Below, piece after piece: positions 33,172 through 41,324 of a stretch of 64,000 nt of DNA. Location of the stretch: contig NC_009656.1 of assembly GCF_000017205.1 (NCBI RefSeq), forward strand, positions 2,236,001-2,300,000, given 5' to 3'. The stretch is from Pseudomonas paraeruginosa PA7 (lineage in GTDB: Bacteria > Pseudomonadota > Gammaproteobacteria > Pseudomonadales > Pseudomonadaceae). The notes beneath the pieces were generated by a model, which saw only the letters and a program-made list of their open reading frames with translations, was not told the DNA's origin and searched no databases. Position numbers and translations under genes: made by a program. The stretch's first letter is position 1. Every line of letters begins with the position of its first letter.

Positions 33172-33345
33172 CACGCTTGCGCCCGCCCACCGCGGGTGAA
33201 TCAAACGAAAGGTTCCAGGCCGGTCTCCGGGCTCGCGCGATGCGCTTACCGTTGCGGGGGCAGCGCCGGACTGGCTCGAAGAGCGTCACCGGCTTCCCGT
33301 TTCACCTCGTGCGCGCCGGCACGAGACACCTGGGACAACCCGCCT
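33172..33345 (-). promoter_or_regulatory. Cobalamin riboswitch controlling cbtB-cbtA-cobE-cobM
   Basis: On the minus strand the leader contains GAAACGGGAAGCCGGTGA, then the B12-box core GCTGCCCCCGCAACGGTAAG and a GGAGACCGGCCTGG element, in the order of the AdoCbl riboswitch. It ends about 70 bases before cbtB, so repression of translation or early termination by cobalamin is expected. Boundaries are approximate. Confidence 0.92.
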
Positions 33346-33384
33346 AGGACAGCATGAAGGCAGACCGGGCGTCAACCGGCCCGA

Positions 33385-33413
33385 TTGACCCTGGCCGGCG
33401 CACTGCGTAGCCT
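33385..33413 (+). promoter_or_regulatory. Promoter upstream of the cobW riboswitch
   Basis: TTGACC (33385-33390), 17 bp, TAGCCT (33408-33413). A minus-strand TTGACG (33375-33370) lies back-to-back with it and is a candidate -35 for the cbtB leader, although its -10 is poor. Confidence 0.55.
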
Positions 33414-33415
33414 TG

Positions 33416-33590
33416 CCGGTTCGAGGTTCCTCGCCGGCGACGGCGGGGCTAAGAGGGAACGCGGTCGATGCCGCGGCTGCCCCCGCAACTGTGAACGGCG
33501 ATCGTTCCCCAATGCCACTGCGTGACGCGGGAAGGCGGGGAACCGGCGGCGACGCCAGACCGTGAGCCAGGAGACCTGCCTCGTCGATCC
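33416..33590 (+). promoter_or_regulatory. Cobalamin riboswitch controlling cobW-cobN
   Basis: Starts with GGTTCGAGGTTCC, has AAGAGGGAACGCGGT, the core GCTGCCCCCGCAACTGTGAAC, and CGTGAGCCAGGAGACCTGCC at the end. All are hallmarks of the AdoCbl riboswitch. It ends about 130 bases before the cobW ATG. Boundaries are approximate. Confidence 0.95.
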
Positions 33591-33717
33591 CGCGGTGCGA
33601 TGCGCGGGGAACAAGACTTCCATACAACCGGGCGGGGTGATCCGGTGGCGAATCCGTTGCGCGGCCAGCGTCCGCGCCACTCGTCCGCATGCCCGCCGAG
33701 CTGAACAAGGGCTGCCC

Positions 33718-34770
33718 ATGAAAACCCTGGCGAAACTCCCCGTCACCATCGTCACCGGCTTCCTCGGTGCCGGCAAGACCACCTTGCTCCGGCACATGCT
33801 GGACCACGCCGAAGGCCGGCGCATCGCGGTGATCGTCAACGAGTTCGGCGAACTCGGCATCGACGGCGAGATCTTCAAGCAATGCTCCATCGGTTGTAGC
33901 GAGGAGGAGGCGCAGGGCCGGGTCTTCGAACTGGCCAACGGCTGCCTGTGCTGCACCGTGCAGGAAGAGTTCTTCCCGGTGATGCGCGAGCTGGTGGCGC
34001 GCCGTGGTGACCTTGACCAGATCCTCATCGAGACCAGCGGCCTGGCCCTGCCCAAGCCGCTGGTGCAGGCCTTCCAGTGGCCGGAAATCCGCAACGCCTG
34101 CACGGTCGACGCGGTGATCACCGTGGTCGACAGCCCGGCGGTGGCGGCCGGCACCTTCGCCGCCCATCCCGAGCAGGTCGACCAGCAACGCCGCCAGGAC
34201 CCCAACCTCGACCATGAATCGCCGCTGCACGAACTGTTCGAGGACCAGTTGGCCAGCGCCGACCTGGTGATCCTGAACAAGGCCGACCAGCTCGACGCCG
34301 AGGCCCTGGCGCGGGTCCGCGCGGAGATCGCCGGGGAGCTGCCGGCGGCGGTGAAGATCGTCGAGGCGAGCCGGGGCGAGCTGCCGCTCTCGGTCCTGCT
34401 GGGACTCAACGCCGAGGCCGAGCTGCACATCGACCGCCGGCCCACCCATCACGACCACGAAGGCCACGAGGACCACGACCACGACGAGTTCGACTCCTTC
34501 CACGTCGATCTCCCCGAGGTGGAGGAAGCCGCGCTGCTCGAGGCCCTCGGCGAGCTGGTGGAGCGTCACGACATACTTCGCATCAAGGGGTTCGCCGCCA
34601 TTCCGGGCAAGCCCATGCGCCTGCTGGTGCAGGGTGTCGGCAAGCGTTTCGACAGGCACTTCGATCGCCAGTGGCTGGCCGGCGAGAACCGCCGTAGCCG
34701 CCTGGTGGTGATCGGCCAGGAACTGGACCAGGCGGCCATCGCCAACGAGCTGCGCACCGCGCTGGCCTGA
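33718..34770 (+). CDS. cobW: CobW G3E GTPase metallochaperone
   Basis: CobW, 350 residues, is a COG0523 G3E GTPase thought to deliver cobalt during corrin ring metallation. Walker A G-F-L-G-A-G-K-T-T-L-L is near residue 15, the metal-binding C-x-C-C lies in N-G-C-L-C-C-T-V, and I-L-N-K-A-D-Q is the guanine-recognition motif. A histidine-rich stretch (H-H-D-H-E-G-H-E-D-H-D-H) separates the GTPase and C-terminal domains. It sits directly upstream of cobN under the same riboswitch. Confidence 0.95.
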   Translation: MKTLAKLPVTIVTGFLGAGKTTLLRHMLDHAEGRRIAVIVNEFGELGIDGEIFKQCSIGCSEEEAQGRVFELANGCLCCTVQEEFFPVMRELVARRGDLDQILIETSGLALPKPLVQAFQWPEIRNACTVDAVITVVDSPAVAAGTFAAHPEQVDQQRRQDPNLDHESPLHELFEDQLASADLVILNKADQLDAEALARVRAEIAGELPAAVKIVEASRGELPLSVLLGLNAEAELHIDRRPTHHDHEGHEDHDHDEFDSFHVDLPEVEEAALLEALGELVERHDILRIKGFAAIPGKPMRLLVQGVGKRFDRHFDRQWLAGENRRSRLVVIGQELDQAAIANELRTALA

Positions 34771-34844
34771 CCCGTGATCCCGGGCCGGGGCCGGCCAGCT
34801 AGCGCCTGCCTCCAGGCCTCCCGCCTCCCATCGGTGGAACGCCC

Positions 34845-37800
34845 ATGCACCTGTTGCGCACCCAACCCGGCGGCTTCGTCCCCGACGACGGCATCGCCCA
34901 CCTGGCCCAGACTCCCGCCGAGCTGGTGATCCTCTGCAGCGGCGATTCGCACCTCGCATTGCTGGCCGAGGCTGCCCGGGAGTTGCCGGACGACTACCCG
35001 AGCCTGCGCCTGGCCAATCCGATGCAATTGCAGAACCACGCCTCGGTCGACCTCTATGTCGACGAGGTGCTGCGGCATGCGCGGGTGATCCTGCTTTCGC
35101 TGCACGGCGGCATCGGCTACTGGCGCTATGGCGTCGAACAACTGGTGGCGTTGGCCGGGCGCGGCTGCGTGCTGATCCCGGTGCCCGGCGACGACCGCCC
35201 AGACCCAGAGCTGAGCGCCCTCGGCAACCTGCCGGCGGAGCAGGCCGAGCGCTTCTGGCAATACCTGCGCCAGGGCGGCCTGGAGAACGCCGGGCAGTTC
35301 TACCGTTGCCTGGCCAATCAGTGCCTGGGTCGCGACTACGCCTGGCACGAGCCGCAGGCACTGCCACGGGTGGCGCTGTTCCATCCACGGCATGCCGAGG
35401 CGACCCTGGAACACTGGCGTGCCGACTGGCAGGCCGGGCGTCCGGTGGCCGCGTTGCTGTTCTATCGCACCCACCTGCAGGCGGCGAACACCGCCTTCAT
35501 CGCACGCTTCTGCGAACGCCTCGCGGCGCAGGGGCTGAACCCGCTGCCGATCGCGGTGGCCAGCCTGAAGGAAGGTGCCTGCCTGGCCCAGGTGGAAGAC
35601 TGGCTGGCGCGCAGCGATGCCGCGCTGATCGTCAATACCACCGGCTTCGCCCAGTCCAATCCGGAAGCGCCCGAACTGCGTCCGTTCCGCCGCGACGTGC
35701 CGGTGTTGCAGGCGATCTGCTCGCTGGACAACCGTCCGCTCTGGCAGGACAACCCACAGGGCCTGGGCCCGCGCGACCTGGCCATGCACGTGGCGCTGCC
35801 GGAGCTGGACGGGCGCATCGTCACCCGGCCGATCAGCTTCAAGGGCCTGGCCTGGCGCAGCGAGCGCAGCGAGAGCGACGTGGTCTGCTACCTCGCCGAC
35901 GACGAGCGCATGGACTTCGTCGCCGAGCTGGCGCGGCGCTGGACCGAACTGGCGCGCAAGCCCTGCGCGGAAAAGCGGGTGGCGCTGGTGTTGGCCAACT
36001 ACCCGACCCGCGACGGGCGGATCGGCAACGGCGTCGGCCTGGACACCCCGGCGGCGGCGCTGAACATCCTCCGTGCCTTGCGCCAGCAGGGCTATCCGGT
36101 CGACGGCCTGCCCGCCAGCGGCACCGAGCTGATCCGCCAGTTGCTCGGTGGCGTCAGTAACGACCTCGACGACAACGACCTGCGACCCTGCGCCCAGAGC
36201 CTGGCGCTGGACGACTACCTGGCCTGCTTCGCGCGCCTGCCGGAGCGCAATCGCCAGGCGGTGCTGGCACGCTGGGGCGAGCCGCGGCAGGACCCGATGT
36301 TCCGCGGCGGGCGGATGATGATCGCCGGCCTGCGCTATGGCCTGACCTTCGTCGGCATCCAGCCGGCACGGGGTTACCAGCTCGATCCGGCGGCGGTCTA
36401 CCACGATCCCGACTTGGTGCCGCCGCACGGCTACCTGGCGTTCTATTTCTGGCTGCGCCATGCCTACCGCGCCGACGCCCTGCTGCACGTCGGCAAGCAT
36501 GGCAACCTGGAATGGCTGCCGGGCAAGGGCGTCGGCCTGTCCGCCGAATGCTGGCCGGACGCGCTGCTCGGCCCGCTGCCGAACATCTATCCGTTCATCG
36601 TCAACGATCCGGGGGAGGGCGCCCAGGCCAAGCGTCGTACCCAGGCGGTGATCATCGATCACCTGATGCCGCCGCTGACCCGCGCCGAGAGCTACGGTCC
36701 GCTGCGCGACCTGGAGCGCCTGGCCGACGAATTCTACGATGCCTCGCTGCTCGATCCCCGGCGCGCCGGGCAGTTGCGCGAGGAGATCCTCGATCTGCTG
36801 CGCGGCAACCGCCTCGACCGCGAGATCGGCCTGCAGCTCAGCGACGATCCGGACAGTTGGCTGCCGCAGCTGGACGCCTATCTCTGCGACCTGAAGGAAT
36901 CGCAGATCCGCGACGGCCTGCATGTGTTCGGCGAATCGCCGAGCGGGCGCTTGCGCCTGGACACCCTGCTGGCGCTGCTGCGGGTCCCGCGCGGCGACGG
37001 CAAGGGCGCCAACGCCGGCCTGCTGAAGAGCCTGGCCGACGACCTCGGGCTGGGCTTCGACCCGCTGGCCTGCGCCATGGGCGAGCCCTGGCAGGGCCCG
37101 CGCCCGGAATGCCTGGCGCGCGTGAGCGAGGAGCCCTGGCGCAGCCTCGGCGATACCCGCGAGCGCCTGGAGCTGCTGGCGCTGCACTGGATCGAACGCT
37201 GCCTGGAGGGCCAGCCGCCGCCCGCCGCGTGGCGCGCCAGCGGCGAGGTGTTGCGCGGCTTGTGCGAACGGGTGGCGCCGACCCTGGACGCCTGTGGCGC
37301 GGCCGAGATCGACGGGCTGCTGGCAGCCCTCGAAGGGCGCTTCGTTCCGGCCGGTCCGAGCGGCGCGCCGAGCCGCGGGCGGCTCGACGTGCTGCCCACC
37401 GGTCGCAACTTCTTCTCGGTGGACGTGCGCAACCTGCCGACCCCGACCGCCTGGCGCATCGGTTTCCAGTCGGCCAACCTGCTGCTCGAACGGCACCTGC
37501 AGGAGCATGGCGATCACCTGCGCCAGCTCGGCCTCTCGGTATGGGGCACGGCGACCATGCGCACCGGTGGCGACGACATCGCCCAGGCCTTGGCGCTGCT
37601 TGGCGTGCGCCCGGTATGGCAGGCCGGCAGCCAGCGCGTCGCCGATTTCGAGATCCTGCCGGTCTCGCTGCTGGATCGGCCGCGGGTCGACGTGACATTG
37701 CGGGTCTCCGGGTTCTTCCGCGACGCCTTCGCCAACCTGATCCGCCTGTTCGACGCGGCGGTGCAGGCGGTGGCCGGGCTGGACGAGCCCGAAGAGCTGA

Positions 37801-38591
37801 ACCCGCTGGCCGCCCGTGTGCGGCTGGAGCGGCGGCGCCTCGAAGAGCAGGGGGTTGCGCCGGCGGAAGCGCGCCGGCAGGCCGGCTGGCGGATCTTCGG
37901 CGCCAAGCCGGGCGCCTATGGAGCAGGCGTGCAGGGGGCTATCGAGGAGCGGTTGTGGCAGACCCGCGCCGACCTCGCCGAGGTCTACCTGAACTGGGGC
38001 GGCTATGCCTACGGTGCCGGCGACGACGGCACGCCGGCGCGGGAACGCTTCGCCCAGCGCCTGGAGCGCCTGCAGGCGGTGCTGCACAACCAGGACAACC
38101 GCGAGCACGACCTGCTCGATTCCAACGACTACTACCAGTTCCAGGGCGGCATGCTGGCGGCGGTGGAAACCCTGCGCGGCGCGCCGGTGGCCAGTTACCA
38201 CGGTGACCACAGCCAACCGGACAACCCGCGCATCCGCACGCTCAAGGAAGAGCTCAACCGGGTGGTGCGGGCGCGCGCGGCGAATCCGAAGTGGATCGCC
38301 GGGATGAAGCGCCACGGCTACAAGGGCGCCTTCGAACTGGCGGCGACGGTGGACTACCTGTGCGCCTTCGATGCCACCAGCGAGCTGATCGACGACCACC
38401 AGTACGCGCTGCTGGCCGACGCCTACCTGCTCGACGCCGAGACCCGCGAGTTCGTCCGCCAGCACAACCCGCGGGCCTTGCGCGACATGGCCGAGCGCCT
38501 GGTGGAGGCGCAGCGGCGCGGGCTCTGGCAGGAGCCGGGGGCCTATCGCGAGGCTCTGGAGAACCTGCTGCTGGACGTCGAAGAGGAATAG
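34845..38591 (+). CDS. cobN: Cobaltochelatase subunit CobN
   Basis: CobN, 1248 residues, is the large subunit that inserts cobalt into hydrogenobyrinate a,c-diamide. It shows L-H-V-G-K-H-G-N-L-E-W-L-P-G-K, the CobN/BchH hallmark, and a C-terminal region with N-P-K-W-I-A-G-M-K-R-H-G-Y-K-G. No CobS or CobT is visible; the small subunits are instead ChlI/ChlD-type proteins encoded at 40280-41955. Length is typical. Confidence 0.97.
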   Translation: MHLLRTQPGGFVPDDGIAHLAQTPAELVILCSGDSHLALLAEAARELPDDYPSLRLANPMQLQNHASVDLYVDEVLRHARVILLSLHGGIGYWRYGVEQLVALAGRGCVLIPVPGDDRPDPELSALGNLPAEQAERFWQYLRQGGLENAGQFYRCLANQCLGRDYAWHEPQALPRVALFHPRHAEATLEHWRADWQAGRPVAALLFYRTHLQAANTAFIARFCERLAAQGLNPLPIAVASLKEGACLAQVEDWLARSDAALIVNTTGFAQSNPEAPELRPFRRDVPVLQAICSLDNRPLWQDNPQGLGPRDLAMHVALPELDGRIVTRPISFKGLAWRSERSESDVVCYLADDERMDFVAELARRWTELARKPCAEKRVALVLANYPTRDGRIGNGVGLDTPAAALNILRALRQQGYPVDGLPASGTELIRQLLGGVSNDLDDNDLRPCAQSLALDDYLACFARLPERNRQAVLARWGEPRQDPMFRGGRMMIAGLRYGLTFVGIQPARGYQLDPAAVYHDPDLVPPHGYLAFYFWLRHAYRADALLHVGKHGNLEWLPGKGVGLSAECWPDALLGPLPNIYPFIVNDPGEGAQAKRRTQAVIIDHLMPPLTRAESYGPLRDLERLADEFYDASLLDPRRAGQLREEILDLLRGNRLDREIGLQLSDDPDSWLPQLDAYLCDLKESQIRDGLHVFGESPSGRLRLDTLLALLRVPRGDGKGANAGLLKSLADDLGLGFDPLACAMGEPWQGPRPECLARVSEEPWRSLGDTRERLELLALHWIERCLEGQPPPAAWRASGEVLRGLCERVAPTLDACGAAEIDGLLAALEGRFVPAGPSGAPSRGRLDVLPTGRNFFSVDVRNLPTPTAWRIGFQSANLLLERHLQEHGDHLRQLGLSVWGTATMRTGGDDIAQALALLGVRPVWQAGSQRVADFEILPVSLLDRPRVDVTLRVSGFFRDAFANLIRLFDAAVQAVAGLDEPEELNPLAARVRLERRRLEEQGVAPAEARRQAGWRIFGAKPGAYGAGVQGAIEERLWQTRADLAEVYLNWGGYAYGAGDDGTPARERFAQRLERLQAVLHNQDNREHDLLDSNDYYQFQGGMLAAVETLRGAPVASYHGDHSQPDNPRIRTLKEELNRVVRARAANPKWIAGMKRHGYKGAFELAATVDYLCAFDATSELIDDHQYALLADAYLLDAETREFVRQHNPRALRDMAERLVEAQRRGLWQEPGAYREALENLLLDVEEE

Positions 38592-38618
38592 CGGAGCGGC
38601 GTGGCCGCCCCGCCAGGT

Positions 38619-39713
38619 TCAGGTGCCTGCCGCGAGGCGCCGGGCGGCGTCGCGGAGGATCCGCTCGGTGCCCTCCCAGCCGAGGCAGCCGTCGGTGATC
38701 GAGACGCCGTAGCGCAATTCGCCGCCGAGTGCCTGGCAGCCGTCGAACAGGTGGCTTTCCAGCATCACCCCGACCAGGTCGCTGGCGCCCGCCAGGCGCT
38801 GGTCCAGCACGCTGGCGAGGACGCCGGGCTGGTTCAGCGGGTTCTTGCCGCTGTTGGCGTGGCTGCAATCGACCATCATCCGCGTGGCGATGCCCTGGCT
38901 TTCCAGGGCCTGGCGTACGGCCTGCACCTGCTCGGGGCCATAGTTCGAACCGTGGCGGCCGCCGCGCAGCACCACATGGGTGTCCGGGTTGCCACGGGTT
39001 TCGATCAGCGCCGGGTGGCCGTGCGGGTCGAGGCCGAAATGGCGATGGCCGTGGGCCGCCGAGCGGATCGCGTCGCAGGCGATGCCGACGCCACCGTCGG
39101 TGCCGTTCTTGAAGCCCACCGGCAGACCGAGGCCGCTGACCAGTTCGCGGTGGATCTGCGATTCGCTGGTGCGCGCGCCGATCGCCGCCCAGCTCAGCAG
39201 GTCGTCGAAGTAGCCGGCGGCCAGCGGTTGCAGCAATTCGGTGGCCAGCGGCAGGCCGAGGCGCAGCATGTCCAGCATCAGTTGCCGGGACAGCCCCAGG
39301 CCGGCGGCCATGTCGTCGCTGCCATCCAGGTGCGGGTCGTAGGCGAGGCCTTTCCAGCCCACCGTGGTGCGTGGCTTTTCCACATAGGCGCGCATCACCA
39401 GCAGCAACTGGCCGTCGAGTTCGTCGCTCAGCGCGGCGAGGCGTTCGGCGTACTCGAGGGCGGAGCGGGGATCGTGGATCGAACAGGGACCGACTACCAC
39501 CAGCAGGCGCGGGTCGTCGCCGTCGAGGATGGCGCGGATGGCGTCGCGGCTGGCGGCGACCTGGCTGGCCAGCTCCAGCGGCAACGGCTGGCGGGCCTTG
39601 AGTTCGAGCGCGCTGGGCAGGCGCTCCAGCGCGGTGCGGGCGGCGGCGCTGGGCAGGGCGACGGCCTGGACGTTGGGCGAAAGGGCGGTCAGTGCGGATA
39701 CGGATGAATTCAT
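38619..39713 (-). CDS. 3-deoxy-7-phosphoheptulonate (DAHP) synthase, type I
   Basis: A 364-residue AroF/AroG/AroH-type enzyme that condenses PEP and erythrose-4-phosphate at the entry of the shikimate pathway. V-V-V-G-P-C-S-I-H-D appears near residue 92, then R-A-Y-V-E-K-P-R-T-T-V-G-W-K-G and G-F-K-N-G-T-D-G, with V-D-C-S-H-A-N-S-G-K at the C-terminal side. Its transcript begins with an aromatic-rich leader peptide and a terminator (attenuator) upstream, so expression is tied to aromatic amino-acid supply. It interrupts the cobalamin genes without an obvious functional link. Confidence 0.94.
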   Translation of the reverse strand: MNSSVSALTALSPNVQAVALPSAAARTALERLPSALELKARQPLPLELASQVAASRDAIRAILDGDDPRLLVVVGPCSIHDPRSALEYAERLAALSDELDGQLLLVMRAYVEKPRTTVGWKGLAYDPHLDGSDDMAAGLGLSRQLMLDMLRLGLPLATELLQPLAAGYFDDLLSWAAIGARTSESQIHRELVSGLGLPVGFKNGTDGGVGIACDAIRSAAHGHRHFGLDPHGHPALIETRGNPDTHVVLRGGRHGSNYGPEQVQAVRQALESQGIATRMMVDCSHANSGKNPLNQPGVLASVLDQRLAGASDLVGVMLESHLFDGCQALGGELRYGVSITDGCLGWEGTERILRDAARRLAAGT

Positions 39714-39760
39714 GGTCTGGCTTCCTGGGCTGGCGGCGGGCGTCCCGCGCGCGTCGTGCC

Positions 39761-39865
39761 CTATCGAGGTGTTCGGCGATGTCGTGTCCTGGCGAGCGGC
39801 TGGCAGCCGTCGCTAAATCGCCAGGTGTTGAGCGGGTAGCCAGTGCGGTAGCGGTATGCGGTCAT
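39761..39865 (-). CDS. Second short aromatic-rich reading frame before DAHP synthase
   Basis: A 34-residue frame beginning M-T-A-Y-R-Y-R-T-G-Y-P-L-N-T-W-R-F: three Tyr, one Trp and one Phe within 17 codons. It lies between the attenuator and the DAHP synthase gene, with AGGAC 9 bases before the ATG. A perfect 8-bp inverted repeat (CCTGGCGA/TCGCCAGG on the minus strand) brackets its W-R-F codons. No T-run follows, so any regulation would act on translation or RNA stability. The coding status is uncertain. Confidence 0.45.
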   Translation of the reverse strand: MTAYRYRTGYPLNTWRFSDGCQPLARTRHRRTPR

Positions 39866-39925
39866 GATCGATGTCCTGTGCGTTCGTCTGTGGTTGTGGC
39901 CTTGTGGGCCGGGAAAACGGGCCGG

Positions 39926-39961
39926 AAAAACAAAACCCCCGGTCGGGGAGCCGACCGGGGG
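39926..39961 (-). terminator. Attenuator terminator of the DAHP synthase leader
   Basis: On the minus strand CCCCCGGTCGG, a 4-base loop, CCGACCGGGGG (11-bp perfect stem), then TTTTGTTTTT. It starts about 50 bases after the stop of the aromatic leader peptide and lies 200 bases before the DAHP synthase ATG. Confidence 0.88.
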
Positions 39962-40011
39962 TTTGCGTGTGCAGGGTAGGCGTCCCGTATACCGTGGGCG
40001 CCGTTGGGGTA

Positions 40012-40143
40012 TCAGGCGCCGGAGTGGCTAAACCAATACCCGAAGAAATACGCGGCACGGGGTGCCTGCGGCGCACGCGCGCGCAACGGCAGACCAGGGC
40101 GCGAGGCGCTGGAATGCAGGTGCGGATGGTGGGTGTGCGGCAT
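40012..40143 (-). CDS. Leader peptide with aromatic run (DAHP synthase attenuator)
   Basis: A 43-residue frame ending in A-Y-F-F-G-Y-W-F-S-H-S-G-A: six aromatic residues (2 Tyr, 3 Phe, 1 Trp) in seven positions just before the stop. GGGAG stands 7 bases before the ATG. This is the architecture of the pheA/trp leader peptides, where ribosome stalling at aromatic codons prevents a downstream terminator from forming. The terminator is present at the right distance. The product itself is probably non-functional. Confidence 0.82.
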   Translation of the reverse strand: MPHTHHPHLHSSASRPGLPLRARAPQAPRAAYFFGYWFSHSGA

Positions 40144-40168
40144 GGGTTTCTCCCGTGGACGAGTCCCG

Positions 40169-40198
40169 AGCTTACTGCAAGCGAGGCGGCCGGTTCAA
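40169..40198 (-). promoter_or_regulatory. Candidate promoter of the DAHP synthase leader
   Basis: On the minus strand TTGAAC (40198-40193), 18 bp, TAAGCT (40174-40169), about 26 bases before the leader-peptide ATG. Confidence 0.4.
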
Positions 40199-40279
40199 CG
40201 ACTGTTTCACGGTTCGATACCGGCGCCGGCGGCCTGATAGACTTGGCGGTCTGTATTTCCGTCCGTTGCAGGAATCCCC

Positions 40280-41290
40280 ATGAGCGCTACCGTGCATTAT
40301 CCCTTGTCCGCCGTGGTCGCCGCCGACGAGCTGAAGCTGGCGCTATGCCTGGCCGCGGTCGATCCGGCGATCGGCGGGGTACTGATCGAGGGGCCGCGCG
40401 GAATGGCCAAGTCGACCTTGGCGCGGGGCGTCGCCGAGCTGCTGCCGGAGGGGGAGTTCGTTACCCTGCCGCTGGGCGCCAGCGAGGAGCGCATCGTCGG
40501 CAGTCTCGATCTGGACGCCGCTCTCGGCGAGGGCCGCGCGCGGTTTTCCCCGGGCGTGCTGGCCAGGGCCGACGGCGGCGTGCTCTACGTCGACGAAGTG
40601 AACCTGCTGCCGGACCACCTGGTGGACCTGTTGCTCGACGTCGCCGCCAGCGGCGTCAACCTGGTCGAGCGCGACGGCATCTCCCACCGGCATCCGGCGC
40701 GCTTCGTGCTGATCGGCACGATGAACCCGGAGGAGGGTGAGTTGCGTCCGCAACTGCTGGACCGTTTCGGCCTCGATGTACGCCTCGACAGCCAGCCGCG
40801 GCCGGCCGAGCGCGCCGAGATCATCCGTCGCCGGCTGGCCTTCGACGCCGATCCGCAGGCCTTCGTCGCGCGCTGGGCCAGCGAACAGGAGGCACTGCGC
40901 CGCCGTTGCGCCGAGGCGCGCCGGCGGCTGGCGCGGATTCCCTTGGACGACGCGGCGCTGGACAGCATCGCCCGGCGCTGCTTCGAGGCGGCGGTCGACG
41001 GCCTGCGCGCCGACCTGGTCTGGCTGCGCGCGGCGCGCGCCCATGCGGCCTGGCGCGGCGGCGAGAGGATCGAGGCGGAGGACATCGACGCGGTGGAACA
41101 TTTCGCCCTGTCGCATCGTCGCCGCCAGCAGTCACCGCCGACCTCGGCGGCGAATCCACCGCCCGCGGCGCCCCCCGCCAGCGGAGCGGCGGGTACCGCC
41201 GGTGGCGAAGGCCAGTGGGGCGAGCTGCCGGCGCAGCCGGTGGCCATGGGCGTTGCCCGCGAGCTGCCGCGCTGGGCAAAAAAGCCCTGA
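40280..41290 (+). CDS. ChlI-type AAA+ chelatase subunit (cobaltochelatase partner)
   Basis: A 336-residue AAA+ ATPase of the Mg-chelatase ChlI/BchI family. Walker A is [10 protein letters not shown] near residue 39, Walker [11 protein letters not shown] near 100, and [13 protein letters not shown] is the sensor/family motif. Since Pseudomonas does not make chlorophyll, and cobN is nearby without cobST, it most likely energises cobalt insertion. The last codons GCA-AAA-AAG form a -1 slippery site just before the stop, which can join this frame to the ChlD-like frame. Confidence 0.92.
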   Translation: MSATVHYPLSAVVAADELKLALCLAAVDPAIGGVLIEGPRGMAKSTLARGVAELLPEGEFVTLPLGASEERIVGSLDLDAALGEGRARFSPGVLARADGGVLYVDEVNLLPDHLVDLLLDVAASGVNLVERDGISHRHPARFVLIGTMNPEEGELRPQLLDRFGLDVRLDSQPRPAERAEIIRRRLAFDADPQAFVARWASEQEALRRRCAEARRRLARIPLDDAALDSIARRCFEAAVDGLRADLVWLRAARAHAAWRGGERIEAEDIDAVEHFALSHRRRQQSPPTSAANPPPAAPPASGAAGTAGGEGQWGELPAQPVAMGVARELPRWAKKP

Positions 41291-41324
41291 GCATCCGCCC
41301 GCGCTCGGTCATGGGTGCGGATGC
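41278..41324 (+). promoter_or_regulatory. Programmed -1 frameshift signal
   Basis: The heptamer A-AAA-AAG (41278-41284) is in the zero-frame phase needed for tandem slippage. A 6-base spacer containing the stop TGA follows, then an 8-bp perfect stem GCATCCGC (41291-41298) / GCGGATGC (41317-41324). After a -1 shift the ribosome reads [11 protein letters not shown] directly into the ChlD-like frame. The fused product would be about 558 residues. Confidence 0.85.

Noticed and set aside
32918-33289. Longer 123-aa version of CbtB
   Set aside because: The extra N-terminus is translated riboswitch sequence; the 60-aa form has the family N-terminus and a ribosome-binding site.
34566-38465. A 1299-codon frame antisense to cobN
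   Set aside because: Produced by high GC and codon bias of cobN. No recognisable domain, and cobN itself is certain.
38592-38618. GC-rich inverted sequence between cobN and the DAHP synthase gene as a terminator
   Set aside because: No T-run in either direction and weak stem; not enough to call.
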